Below, piece after piece: positions 49,337 to 57,165 of a DNA stretch of 64,000 bases. The translations under genes were made by a program, and so were the position numbers. Source of the stretch: Achromobacter pulmonis (lineage in GTDB: Bacteria; Pseudomonadota; Gammaproteobacteria; Burkholderiales; Burkholderiaceae_B); contig NZ_CADIJV010000013.1 in the NCBI RefSeq assembly GCF_902859765.1, positions 62,001 to 126,000 on the forward strand. The letters are read 5' to 3'. The notes beneath the pieces were generated by a model. That model saw only the letters and a program-made list of their open reading frames with translations. It made no database searches and had not been told where the DNA came from. Numbering within the stretch: position 1 is the stretch's first letter; each line of letters begins with the position of its first letter.

Positions 49337-50012
49337 GCGGCACCGGCTCGATGGCGTCAGGAAGTTGGTATTTTGAGTTCCCCACTTCCTGGCGCACCGG
49401 GTGCCAGGTGAACGTCGTTTCCGGTAGGCCATGCTCCAGCAGCGCAAGTGCGTGGGCGGTGGGAAATTCCGGATCCATCCAGTGGATGGCCAGGTCGGCC
49501 GGCAGCGCCACCGGCCGGCGGTCGTGTACGTCGATCATGCCGCCAGCGGCGTCGTTGGTGACGATGGCGAAACCGTGGGCCTCGTCCTTCTCCGTGTCCA
49601 GCCGCCAGTTGCTCAGGCCGGCGAAGAACAGGGGCGCATTGTCGGTGGCGTGGATGTAGTAGGGCTGCTTGGGCGGCTGCGGCCCATCGGCTAGAGGCTT
49701 CCATTCATACCAGCCATCTGCCGGCACCAGGATACGGCCACGGGCCGTGAGCAGCTTCCACGGCCAGGCGTTGGCGAGGATCTTGTCCAGCCTCGCGTTT
49801 GACATGAGGTACTTGGAGTTGTGCGGGCGCCAGCCCCAGGGCAGCCGCTCCAGTTCGAAGTCGCTCGCGAGCCGGTGCATTGCCATTGGGCGCGTGCCTG
49901 GTGGGATGTTGTAGCGGGGGCCGGCCGGGTCATCGAAGACGCGGCGAGGGTTGGGAAAGATGCGCTCGACGTAATCAAGCGGCCCGGACTTCTGGACGAT
50001 GCGACCGCACAT
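49320..50012 (-). CDS. SRAP-family protein (YedK/HMCES), abasic-site DNA crosslinker
   Basis: The protein has 230 residues from the ATG at 50012, reading MCGRIVQKSGPLDYVERIFP. AGGAG stands upstream and decides the start. The catalytic Cys2 is exposed after Met removal, and the active-site blocks YNIPPGTRP, LVPADGWYEWK and DVHDRRPVALP (with the conserved His) are all present. HMCES/YedK proteins trap abasic sites in single-stranded DNA as a stable DNA-protein crosslink. Prophages often carry them beside SOS genes, and one lies just next door here. Length is normal for the family. Confidence 0.95.
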   Translation of the reverse strand: MCGRIVQKSGPLDYVERIFPNPRRVFDDPAGPRYNIPPGTRPMAMHRLASDFELERLPWGWRPHNSKYLMSNARLDKILANAWPWKLLTARGRILVPADGWYEWKPLADGPQPPKQPYYIHATDNAPLFFAGLSNWRLDTEKDEAHGFAIVTNDAAGGMIDVHDRRPVALPADLAIHWMDPEFPTAHALALLEHGLPETTFTWHPVRQEVGNSKYQLPDAIEPVPPMPPA

Positions 50013-50157
50013 GATGCGCTCCTGACCAGGGGAGCGACCAGTATAGATGCAGAATTTCACGAACAAATCGCGTCTTGGATGCCATTGCCTCTGTTATCTG
50101 AGACCTCAGCGAAGGCGGAGCGCTATTCAGCCGCTCGCTCCCTCCGCCACAAATGGA

Positions 50158-50179
50158 AGCGGCCCCCTTGGGGGCCGCT
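50158..50179 (-). terminator. Strong hairpin after the toxin-antitoxin-chaperone operon
   Basis: AGCGGCCCCC/GGGGGCCGCT is a perfect 10-base stem with a two-base loop, 21 bp after the operon's last stop. There is no clear T tract. Confidence 0.6.
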
Positions 50180-50199
50180 AGAAGAGTAAGGAACCAAGC

Positions 50200-50661
50200 T
50201 TACCTACTCGTGTTGGAGTCGCTGAAAGGGCGGAACTGCGGTTGTACAAACAAGGGCACTAGCAGTTCTCGGATTCCGAGGCGAGAGGCCAAGCCATAAA
50301 GGTGCTCGCGCACATATGGGAGTAGCAGGAAGGGAGCGTTGCCCCGCGCCCATGCATCTATCATCCGCTCTTCGAACCTCTGGGTGTCGATGGTGAACAA
50401 ACCAACTACCTCGACCTCGAGCAAAAATGGGACCTCGCTATCCGCCGTTTCGCCGTCGCAGTCCCTTCCAACACTGGCGCGGACGCCAACGGAGATGGAA
50501 CTGCTTTCTTTGTCGAAAGCATTGTGGCCACTCTGGAACGAGAAATTGACTTCCTTATCCCAGACTTTTGCTTCGTCGGGGTCGTGGACTTCGGCATGCA
50601 GTCGTTTGACTGCAAGCGAGATCAACTGCATCGGATGCAGCTCATGCTTTTCCTGGTTCAT
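50200..50661 (-). CDS. cmdC: SecB-like chaperone (CmdC-like) of a TAC defence operon
   Basis: The protein has 153 residues from the ATG at 50661 (MNQEKHELHPMQLISLAVKR). The pattern FLLEVEVVGLFTID, then NAPFLLLPYVREHLYGLASR and the closing LLVPLFVQPQF matches SecB. The start inside the previous gene's stop (ATGA) supports this choice over 50706. SecB-like proteins in toxin-antitoxin-chaperone operons stabilise the antitoxin; phage infection can free the toxin. Here it is the last gene after an ADP-ribosyltransferase and a small protein, the order T-A-C. Confidence 0.88.
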   Translation of the reverse strand: MNQEKHELHPMQLISLAVKRLHAEVHDPDEAKVWDKEVNFSFQSGHNAFDKESSSISVGVRASVGRDCDGETADSEVPFLLEVEVVGLFTIDTQRFEERMIDAWARGNAPFLLLPYVREHLYGLASRLGIRELLVPLFVQPQFRPFSDSNTSR

Positions 50662-50957
50662 GCTGCGAGTAGATACCGATCGTCGTTGGCAGCTTTCGTT
50701 TGCCACTTAAGGCATTCGTCTATCAAAGTTTCGTAGGAAAAGTCAGCTTGCCAATCTTGGAAACTGTCCGAATTTTCCATAGAGAAACGCAGATGTGCCA
50801 CTCTATCCAAAGAGTCGGCAAATCGAGAAAGAGTCTGTAGTCCCAGCGTCAGAGGATCTTCAGAGAAAGAATTGATGCGCGCACGAAATTCTTCAGTCGT
50901 AAGTGCTGAAATTTCGGCGATTGCAGCAGCAATGGCGTCTCTGGTCTTAGGAGTCAT
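50658..50957 (-). CDS. cmdA: Antitoxin-like middle gene (CmdA-like)
   Basis: The protein has 99 residues starting MTPKTRDAIAAAIAEISALT. It is all-helical and acidic, with HLRFSMENSDSFQDWQADFS near the C-terminus. It fits the antitoxin slot: it overlaps the upstream toxin stop and the downstream chaperone start as ATGA on both sides. No DNA-binding motif is evident. The antitoxin role is from operon order and likeness to CmdTAC, not from a family signature. Confidence 0.75.
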   Translation of the reverse strand: MTPKTRDAIAAAIAEISALTTEEFRARINSFSEDPLTLGLQTLSRFADSLDRVAHLRFSMENSDSFQDWQADFSYETLIDECLKWQTKAANDDRYLLAA

Positions 50958-51517
50958 GTTGATTCCTTCCGTTCACTAGGCAAAAGTCTAATATTTGTCA
51001 CTAAATCGTGTCGCTCGTGTCGAACGACGTAGCAATGCGGCATTGCTCCGAAATAGTCCATTGGCCGAGATTGCCGCTTCTTAAATTTTGGTGGCCTAGG
51101 AATGCTCGCCTTGATCACCGCAAATTTAATCCCTGCCTGTCTTTCTATCGTATCAATAAAGTCACGAGAAATCTGTGCCATCTGGTCCTTGTCGGCGCAG
51201 CCGTGTTGTGCGGCCCACCGCGCAAGTTGGTTTTGGGTGCTTTCCTCAGTGAGATCTAAGAATTCTTCCTCGGGCTTCTCAACATCCACTCCGAGGACTG
51301 CACAGGACTTGTCTTCGTCGTCAGCGTACATCCCGTGATGACTGGCGAACATCCACCATTGCACCCCATACTCATGGGCGAGAAAAGGATCTTCCTCGTA
51401 AGCCCAAAAGTAAGCGCCAGGACCAACTTGGCCTTCATTCGAACTGCGGAAGCGACCTTCTCGCATGATCGCTTCTGCTCGAGTCATTGACGTTCCATGA
51501 GTACCGTATAGCACCAC
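50954..51517 (-). CDS. cmdT: ADP-ribosyltransferase toxin (CmdT-like)
   Basis: The protein has 187 residues from a GTG at 51517, with GGAGG nine bases upstream. The N-terminus VLYGTHGTSMTRAEAIMREG, then SSNEGQVGPGAYFW is the ADP-ribosyltransferase pattern, an H-G-T motif and a strand-helix 'G-x-G-A-Y-F'. CmdT of the E. coli CmdTAC system ADP-ribosylates mRNA and stops phage growth. The whole operon here has the same three parts in the same order and is close to attR, a common place for defence cargo. The match is by recollection; no search was done. Confidence 0.78.
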   Translation of the reverse strand: MVLYGTHGTSMTRAEAIMREGRFRSSNEGQVGPGAYFWAYEEDPFLAHEYGVQWWMFASHHGMYADDEDKSCAVLGVDVEKPEEEFLDLTEESTQNQLARWAAQHGCADKDQMAQISRDFIDTIERQAGIKFAVIKASIPRPPKFKKRQSRPMDYFGAMPHCYVVRHERHDLVTNIRLLPSERKEST

Positions 51518-51540
51518 TCGCCAATTCCTCCGTTCAAATT

Positions 51541-51568
51541 ATCGTATGTTGGTGGAGGTTAATTGTAA
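51541..51568 (-). promoter_or_regulatory. Promoter of the CmdTAC-like operon
   Basis: On the minus strand TTACAA (51563-51568) and TACGAT (51541-51546) are 16 bp apart. The GGAGG and the GTG start follow after about 25 bp. Both boxes match four of six bases. Confidence 0.5.
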
Positions 51569-51660
51569 GCTAGTACAACAAAAAGTCCAGGCGCTTAGCC
51601 AAAGTTGAGAGTGGTTTTTGGCGTAGCTTTTGTTTTTTCTTCAAAATCTTCCTATGGAAG

Positions 51661-51729
51661 TCACCTATGCATCATGGGGGTGTGGCCCGCGTGGGCGTCG
51701 GCGGCGGTGGTCTGTGTTGCGGAATTCAT
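51661..51729 (-). pseudogene. mutS: Stranded native 5' end of mutS
   Basis: The ATG at 51729 reads MNSATQTTAADAHAGHTPMM, then HR and a TGA in phage DNA. The residues from GHTPMM are the attR copy of the MutS coding core, so this is the start of mutS left behind by integration. Joining it to 10382 across the core restores an 884-residue MutS. A TACAAT -10-like box lies 10 bases before the ATG on the minus strand. Confidence 0.93.
51668..51687. other. attR: attR core (20 bp)
   Basis: Identical to attL at 10383-10402. Left flank is phage, with an arm-site-like GGCGTAGCTTTTG at 51620-51632; right flank is host DNA with the original mutS start. Confidence 0.95.
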
Positions 51730-51775
51730 GCCCGTGATTGTATCGGGCCGGGGCGCGGGGGGACGGTGACGGCGC

Positions 51776-52402
51776 TCAATACAGCGTGCTGGCGACCCGC
51801 GCGGGCAGATCGCGGTCGTAGGCCACGCCGTCGAAGGTGCCGGCGGTCAGGTCGGACAGCACGCGGCCGACGCTGGGCAGCGCCGCGCGCGGGATCTGCG
51901 TGGCCGGGTCCCACAGCCGCGAGCGCAGCAGGGCGCGCGAGCATTGGAAATAGACGGCTTGCACATCGACGATCAGGACGGAGCGCGGTTGCTTGCCGTC
52001 CATCTCGAATCGTTGCAGCAATGCCGGGTCGACGCTGATGCGCGCGATGCCGTTCACGCGCAGCGTCTCGTTGACGCCGGGGATCAGGAACAGCAGCGCC
52101 ACGCGTGGGTCGGCCAGGATGTTGCGCAGGCTGTCGATGCGGTTGTTGCCGCGCCGGTCCGGCAGTAACAGCGTCTTTTCATCCTCGATCACTACGAAGC
52201 CGGCGGGATCGCCGCGCGGCGAGACATCCAGGCCATCGGGGCCCGAGGTGGCCAGCGCCGCGAACGGCGCGGCCTCGATGAAGGCGCGGTAGTGCGGATG
52301 GACGTGGTCGACTTCCTTCTTGAGCGAGGCTTCACCCGGTTCGCCATACAGGGCTTGCAGGGCGGCGGCGTCGGTAACGAAGTGAGCGGGGTTCAAGGGC
52401 AT
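51776..52402 (-). CDS. Pyridoxamine-5'-phosphate-oxidase-like FMN flavoprotein
   Basis: The protein has 208 residues starting MPLNPAHFVTDAAALQALYG. The pattern FAALATSGPDGLDVSPRGDP, LLPDRRGNNRIDSLRNIL and VALLFLIPGVNETLRVNG matches PPOX-type split-barrel proteins of the MSMEG_1061 family, which bind FMN; the substrate is unknown. Its stop is 46 bp from the original mutS start, so before integration it may have been co-transcribed with mutS. Confidence 0.92.
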   Translation of the reverse strand: MPLNPAHFVTDAAALQALYGEPGEASLKKEVDHVHPHYRAFIEAAPFAALATSGPDGLDVSPRGDPAGFVVIEDEKTLLLPDRRGNNRIDSLRNILADPRVALLFLIPGVNETLRVNGIARISVDPALLQRFEMDGKQPRSVLIVDVQAVYFQCSRALLRSRLWDPATQIPRAALPSVGRVLSDLTAGTFDGVAYDRDLPARVASTLY

Positions 52403-52435
52403 GGCGAAGGCTCGGGAAAAGGGGGAGGCGGTGCG

Positions 52436-52750
52436 TTATTGCACGCGCACCGGCATGCTGCAATCGTAGAAGCATACCTCGCCGTCGCCGCCGCGTTCTT
52501 GCTTGCACTCGGCGAGCACCCTATCCGTCGCGGCCCCGAGCGTGGGGGCGATCCGGGAGAGGGCGATGCCGTTGCCCCAGACGATCGCGCCGCATTGCTT
52601 GGCGTGCGAGACCTGCTCGCGGCCGTCGCCACCGCCTTTGTTGGCGCAGACCGCATCGGAGTCGTTTTCGGCTGGTCGCCGGCTCTTCCTGCTGCCGGCC
52701 GCGCCAACTTTGCCGGCGATGGCATCCAGGGCGGTGGGTGGCGCTTGCAC
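52436..52750 (-). CDS. Hypothetical Cys-containing protein
   Basis: The protein has 104 residues from a tentative GTG at 52750. The natural part runs from about SDAVCANKGGGDGREQVSHA to the end (AECKQERGGDGEVCFYDCSM) with conserved-looking Cys residues. The reading frame is open further upstream but with unlikely composition. Start and family unknown; it could be a fragment. Confidence 0.45.
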   Translation of the reverse strand: MQAPPTALDAIAGKVGAAGSRKSRRPAENDSDAVCANKGGGDGREQVSHAKQCGAIVWGNGIALSRIAPTLGAATDRVLAECKQERGGDGEVCFYDCSMPVRVQ

Positions 52751-52776
52751 GCCCCGAGAATAGGGCAAAAGCCGGT

Positions 52777-52848
52777 TCAGGCTTCCTGGCCGTAGCCGAA
52801 GGGCCAGCGGCGGCGGGTGGGTTCGGGCTTGGCGGTGTCTTCTTGCAT
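52777..52848 (-). CDS. Putative 23-residue host peptide
   Basis: The frame reads MQEDTAKPEPTRRRWPFGYG plus QEA. GGAG stands six bases before the ATG. Small Trp/Arg peptides of this look are seen in related genomes, but I cannot name it. Low certainty because of length. Confidence 0.4.
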   Translation of the reverse strand: MQEDTAKPEPTRRRWPFGYGQEA

Positions 52849-52944
52849 GTTTTTCTCCGTAGGGTGCATTCGGGGGGATTCTATTTCCCGAGATGTAACA
52901 GCATTGCAAGGGATCGTTAGCACTCTATCGTTGCGGGCCGCACG

Positions 52945-53208
52945 CTAGTCGACCGCGAACAGCGTGACCTGGCGCTCGAGCGCGTAGGTGGCGCGGTAGC
53001 GGGCGGGCGTGGCTCCCCGGTCGATCAGCAGCAGGCCTTCGCGTTCTGCGGCGGCCAGGACTTCGCGCAGCTTCTGGCCGCCGTCCAGGCCGGTGGCTTC
53101 CTGCAGCCGCCGCAGGGGCAGATAGTCGCCGTTCTTGACTCCGGACAGGCGCGGGAAGGCGTTGAGCCAGATGCTGCGGCTGGGCGGGGAATTGATCAGA
53201 CTGGTCAT
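52945..53208 (-). CDS. Small winged-helix-like protein under SOS control
   Basis: The protein has 87 residues starting MTSLINSPPSRSIWLNAFPR. The block YLPLRRLQEATGLDGGQKLR, then LAAAEREGLLLIDRGATPAR, reads as a winged-helix core. Its ATG is 26 bp from a perfect SOS box. No family recognised. It is a chromosomal gene of the SOS regulon, if the box works. Confidence 0.7.
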   Translation of the reverse strand: MTSLINSPPSRSIWLNAFPRLSGVKNGDYLPLRRLQEATGLDGGQKLREVLAAAEREGLLLIDRGATPARYRATYALERQVTLFAVD

Positions 53209-53233
53209 GGGCGAGGGTCCCTTGCGGTCGGAT

Positions 53234-53253
53234 TACTGTATGAATGAACAGTA
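53234..53253 (-). promoter_or_regulatory. SOS (LexA) box, perfect
   Basis: TACTGTATGAATGAACAGTA has both perfect CTGT and ACAG half-sites with the TA flanks of the consensus. The gene at 52945..53208 begins 26 bp downstream. Confidence 0.85.
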
Positions 53254-53317
53254 TATCCGAACGTCGGACCGAATCCCGATGGGGATGTCGCACCGGAACG
53301 GCGCCGGGCCGCGGACG

Positions 53318-54217
53318 CTAGCGCGCCGCTCCGGTATGGGCCAGCAGGCATTGCACCAGCGCGTCGAACACTGTCTTGCAACGCGGGCTGGCGCGCAGGT
53401 CTTCGTGCATGGTGATCCAGGTTTCGAGCTGGAATGAGACCTGGTCGGGCAGCACGCGCACCAGTTGCCGGTCGCGGCGGGCCAGCGCCACCTGGCAGAC
53501 GCCGATGCCGGCGCCGGCGCGGATCAGGGCCAGTTGCGCCAGGTCGCTGTCGGCCCGCAGGGTGAAGCTGTCGCGGCTCCAGGACACCGCCAGGCGCTTG
53601 CCGGCGCCGCGCAGGAAGGGCGTTTCGGTGTCGTAGCCGATCAGCGTGTGGCCGGACAGGCCGGCCAGCGTGGCCGGCGTGCCGCAGCGGCGCAGGTAGT
53701 CCTTGCGCGCGTACAGACCGATCTCGACATGGCCGACGGGGCGCGCGATCAGTTGTTCCTGCTTTGGCGGCGCCATGCGCACGGCGATGTCGGCTTCGCG
53801 CAGCAGCAGGTTCTGCACGCGGTTGGTGGGGGCCAGTTCGAGGGTCAGGCGCGGGTGGTCGCGGCGCAGGCGCGCCAGCACCGGCGGCAGCACCTCGATG
53901 CCGATGACCTCGCTGGCCGAGATCCGCACGGTGCCGGCCACGCCTGGGCCTTGCGCGGCGGCCGCGCGTTCCAGGGCCGCGGCATGGCTGTGCATGGCCT
54001 CGGCGTAGCCGCGCAGCGACAGGGCGGCGTCAGTGGCCAGCAGGCCGGTCTGCGAGCGGGTGAACAGGACCTGGCCCAGGGCCCGTTCGAGCGCCGCGAT
54101 GTGGCGGCCGACCGTGGGTTGGGTGATGTCGAGCGTGCGCGCGGCGCCGGACAGCGAGCCCTCGGCGAGCACGGCGAGAAAGCTGCGGTAGAGTTCCCAG
54201 CCGATCGGTTTGGTCAT
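53318..54217 (-). CDS. LysR-family transcription regulator
   Basis: The protein has 299 residues starting MTKPIGWELYRSFLAVLAEG. The HTH is SLSGAARTLDITQPTVGRHI, followed by FTRSQTGLLATDAALSL. The effector domain has ISASEVIGIEVLPPVLARLR. It is divergent from the epimerase-like gene at 54310 across a 92-bp gap, so it likely controls that gene and itself. Confidence 0.93.
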   Translation of the reverse strand: MTKPIGWELYRSFLAVLAEGSLSGAARTLDITQPTVGRHIAALERALGQVLFTRSQTGLLATDAALSLRGYAEAMHSHAAALERAAAAQGPGVAGTVRISASEVIGIEVLPPVLARLRRDHPRLTLELAPTNRVQNLLLREADIAVRMAPPKQEQLIARPVGHVEIGLYARKDYLRRCGTPATLAGLSGHTLIGYDTETPFLRGAGKRLAVSWSRDSFTLRADSDLAQLALIRAGAGIGVCQVALARRDRQLVRVLPDQVSFQLETWITMHEDLRASPRCKTVFDALVQCLLAHTGAAR

Positions 54218-54309
54218 GCATAAATGTATAGCTACTGGGCGAAGTTCGGCAATTTATTTTGTATGGCCGCCGCGCCAGAATGGTCGCCATGGATTCACGG
54301 GAGATGACC

Positions 54310-55320
54310 ATGACGATGATCGAATCGAGCCGGCCGGGCACCGCGCTGGTGCTGGGCGCCACCGGCGGCGTCGGGGGCGAGGCGGCGCGCCAGTTGCGTG
54401 ACGCCGGCTGGGGCGTGCGCGCGCTGGCGCGCGGGCTGGCGACGGAAACGGCGCAGCGCGATGGCATGACCTGGCTGCGCGGCGATGCCATGAACCGCCA
54501 GGACGTGGCGCGGGCGGCGCTCGGGTGCGAGGTGATCGTGCATGCGGTCAATCCGCCCGGCTACCGCCGCTGGGGCGAGTTGGTGCTGCCGATGATCGAC
54601 AACACCATTGCGGTGGCGACCGCACAGGGCGCAACGATCGCGCTGCCGGGCACGATCTACAACTACGGGCCGGACGCGTTTGTGTTGTTGCGCGAGACTT
54701 CGCCGCAGCACCCGCTGACGCGCAAGGGCGCGATCCGGGTGGAACTCGAACGCCGGCTGCAAGTGGCCAGCGAACGCGGGGCGCGCGCGCTGGTGCTGCG
54801 GGCGGGTGATTTCTTCGGCCCGCGCGCCGGCAACAACTGGTTTTCGCAAGGGCTGGTCAAGCCGGGGCGGCCGTTGAAGCGGGTCAGCATGCCGGGGGCG
54901 CCGGGCGTGGGGCATCAGTGGAGCTATCTGCCGGACGTGGGGCGGGCGCTGGTCGAGCTGCTGGCGCGGCGCGATGCGCTGGCGCCGTTTGCGGCCTTCC
55001 ACATGGCGGGGCATTGGGATCCGGACGGCACGCGGATGGCGGCGGCGATCGTGCGGGTGGCGCGCCGCCATGGCCTCGAGCCGCGCGTGGCCGCGTTTCC
55101 GTGGGGATTGCTGCGACTGGCGGCGCCGTTCTCGGAGACCCTGCGCGAGTTGCTGGAGATGCGCTACCTGTGGCGCCAGCCGCTGCGCATGGACAACGCG
55201 CGCCTGGTCGGTGTGCTGGGCGCCGAACCGCATACGCCGCTGGACGTGGCGGTGGCGGCGACGCTGCGCGGCCTGGGCTGCCTGCCGCCCGCGCTGCCGG
55301 CGGCCGCGGCCGTGGCATGA
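54310..55320 (+). CDS. NAD-dependent epimerase/dehydratase family protein
   Basis: The protein has 336 residues from the ATG at 54310 (MTMIESSRPGTALVLGATGG); GGGAG stands six bases upstream, better than the earlier ATGs. The Rossmann motif is VLGATGGVGGEAARQL. The catalytic Tyr-x-x-x-Lys is not obvious where expected (YNYGPDAFVLL), so it may be an atypical SDR or NmrA-like protein. It is divergent from a LysR regulator. Confidence 0.82.
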   Translation: MTMIESSRPGTALVLGATGGVGGEAARQLRDAGWGVRALARGLATETAQRDGMTWLRGDAMNRQDVARAALGCEVIVHAVNPPGYRRWGELVLPMIDNTIAVATAQGATIALPGTIYNYGPDAFVLLRETSPQHPLTRKGAIRVELERRLQVASERGARALVLRAGDFFGPRAGNNWFSQGLVKPGRPLKRVSMPGAPGVGHQWSYLPDVGRALVELLARRDALAPFAAFHMAGHWDPDGTRMAAAIVRVARRHGLEPRVAAFPWGLLRLAAPFSETLRELLEMRYLWRQPLRMDNARLVGVLGAEPHTPLDVAVAATLRGLGCLPPALPAAAAVA

Positions 55321-55411
55321 GGCGCGGCCCGGCGCATCCGGCTTGCTGGCGCCGGACCGGGCCATGCACAATGGCGCCACGCGGCCGTTCGCAGCGCCGC
55401 GGGAGCGCCCG

Positions 55412-56317
55412 ATGCCCGATTTGCCGTTTTCCGCCACGCTGGATGCCCGCGAACGCGTGACCATTGCCCACGGTTCCCACCGCGCCGAGTTCGCGCCTGG
55501 CGGCGGCGGACGCCTGACGCGGCTGTCGACGGGCGCGCATGACTGGATCGTGCCGCTGGTCGAGACGGATTGGCCGCCGGCGCAATGGCCGCGCGCCGGG
55601 TCGTATCCGTTGACGCCCTATTCGAACCGGGTGCGCGACGGCGTGTTCACCTTCGCCGGCGAGCGCCACGCGTTGCAATCGCTGCCGGGGCGGCCGCAGG
55701 CGATCCATGGCGGCGGCCTGTACCAGCCCTGGCAGGTGCGTCACCTGGCCGATGACGCGGTCGACCTGGTGCTGCAACAGCCGGCCGGCGTACTGGGCTG
55801 GCCGTGGCCGTATGAGTGCGTGCAGCGCTACCGGCTGGATTCGCGCGGCCTGTCGCTGACGCTGTTGATGATCAACCAGGGCGATGCGCCGATGCCGTTC
55901 GGCTGCGGCATCCATCCGTATTTCACCGCCGAGCGGGTGGCGCTGCATGCGCGCCGCGCGTGGCCGACGGATGCGGACGGCCTGCCCGGCGCCAGCCAGA
56001 CGACGCACGTGCGCGAGCTGGGCCAGTCTGCCGAGGGCTGCGATACCTATCTGTCGCAGTGGGGCGGGCGCGCCACGCTGCGCTGGCCGGACGGGCACGA
56101 ACTGGCGTTGCACGCCGACGCGGCGTTCGCACACCTGGTGGTCTACACCGCGCCGGGCTCGGATTTCCTGTGCGTGGAGCCGGTGACCAACGTGGCCGAT
56201 GCCTTCAACCTGGCGGCGGCGGGCGAGACCCGCACCGGCCTGCGGGTGCTGGCGCCGGGCGAGCGCTTCAGCGCGACGCTGTTGCTGGCGCTGCGGCCAC
56301 CGCGTGGCGCGCGTTGA
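55412..56317 (+). CDS. Aldose 1-epimerase family protein
   Basis: The protein has 301 residues from the ATG at 55412 (MPDLPFSATLDARERVTIAH), with GGGAG six bases upstream. The galactose-mutarotase-like beta barrel is visible: YPLTPYSNRVRDG, then AIHGGGLYQPWQV with the active-site His, FGCGIHPYF with the second His, and the acid DFLCVEPVTNVADAFN. It would interconvert sugar anomers; the specific sugar is unknown. Confidence 0.9.
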   Translation: MPDLPFSATLDARERVTIAHGSHRAEFAPGGGGRLTRLSTGAHDWIVPLVETDWPPAQWPRAGSYPLTPYSNRVRDGVFTFAGERHALQSLPGRPQAIHGGGLYQPWQVRHLADDAVDLVLQQPAGVLGWPWPYECVQRYRLDSRGLSLTLLMINQGDAPMPFGCGIHPYFTAERVALHARRAWPTDADGLPGASQTTHVRELGQSAEGCDTYLSQWGGRATLRWPDGHELALHADAAFAHLVVYTAPGSDFLCVEPVTNVADAFNLAAAGETRTGLRVLAPGERFSATLLLALRPPRGAR

Positions 56318-56393
56318 GGCCGGCGGCGATGCGGCTGGCAACGGCCGTAAGCTCCGGCGATAATCCGGCAAAACCCAATCCAGGAGTCGTTAC

Positions 56394-56750
56394 GTGAAAA
56401 AGCTCAGCACCGAACAATTGCAGGCGGCGGCCGAGACGCTGCGCCGGGTGCAGGCCAGGCTGGCCCGTTCGGGCAGCCTGCCGCTGGAGCCGACGATCTA
56501 CGCCAGCGCCAAGGGCTTCCGCCGCAACGTGCCCGACTATGTCTGGGCGTGGCTGTCGGGCCTGCTGGCGCCGCACAAGAGCCTGTCGGCCTGGATGGAC
56601 GCGCATCGACCCGGTTGGCGCGAGGGCAAGATTCCGGCGGCGGTGGTGTACGCGCGCACCGAGAACGGCTGGTTCGACTGGTTGATTGCCCAGCTCGAGG
56701 CCGAGATTGGCGATCCGCGCGCACGCGCCCGGCGCGACGGCCAGGCCTGA
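56394..56750 (+). CDS. Hypothetical protein
   Basis: The protein has 118 residues starting MKKLSTEQLQAAAETLRRVQ. It is soluble and helical, with RNVPDYVWAWLSGLLAPHKS and AAVVYARTENGWFDWLIAQL. No family recognised. It is preceded by AGGAG and follows the epimerase by 76 bp. Confidence 0.7.
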   Translation: MKKLSTEQLQAAAETLRRVQARLARSGSLPLEPTIYASAKGFRRNVPDYVWAWLSGLLAPHKSLSAWMDAHRPGWREGKIPAAVVYARTENGWFDWLIAQLEAEIGDPRARARRDGQA

Positions 56751-56754
56751 GCGC

Positions 56755-57018
56755 TCAGGCGCGGATGCGGGACGCGCGCAGGCGCCGCAGCAACAGGCAA
56801 ACGGTTTCCTGCGCCGCGGCCACCAGCAGCGCGGCCAGGATGGCGCTGAGCACCAGCTCGTCCCACATGCGCGGCGGCCCGACCCGGAACTGGATCGTGT
56901 CGAACACCAGTCCAGTCGTGACACCCGCGACGATGACGGCTCTCAGGCCCTGCAGCGGCACCAGCCGCAGCATCAGCAGGGCGATCGCCACCATGCCCCA
57001 GAGCATGGGTTCCAGCAT
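56755..57018 (-). CDS. Small integral membrane protein
   Basis: The protein has 87 residues starting MLEPMLWGMVAIALLMLRLV. Three hydrophobic segments are visible (about 3-20, 24-41 and 53-72), with a basic C-terminus (LLRRLRASRIRA). No family recognised. Its stop is 4 bp from the convergent gene at 56394. Confidence 0.65.
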   Translation of the reverse strand: MLEPMLWGMVAIALLMLRLVPLQGLRAVIVAGVTTGLVFDTIQFRVGPPRMWDELVLSAILAALLVAAAQETVCLLLRRLRASRIRA

Positions 57019-57165
57019 TTGGTCGGACAGCTGAGAAATCAGGGCAAACTCCCGAAAGCGCGGCAGCGGGTTAAAGGTCTGCCGCGCGCAGTCGAGTTTT
57101 TACCTCTTTCCGCGCGCGAATGCGAGACGCCCGTCCCAATTATGTCGTTGGGGCGGGGCGGCGTT

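Larger units (their letters stand above)
10383..51687. mobile_element. Lambda-like siphoviral prophage (HK97-type head) integrated in mutS
   Basis: The element runs from attL to attR, with a 41,285-bp repeat unit. It holds a complete gene set: integrase, lysogeny switch, O/P-type replication, terminase, portal, protease, capsid, connectors, tail tube, frameshifted chaperone, tape measure, fibre and holin-endolysin-Rz/Rz1 lysis genes. I saw no frameshift or truncation in an essential gene, so it may be inducible. The CI protein carries an S24 autopeptidase domain, so SOS induction is expected. Accessory genes cluster near both ends and at the position between the Q-like gene and the terminase. 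Confidence 0.96.
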
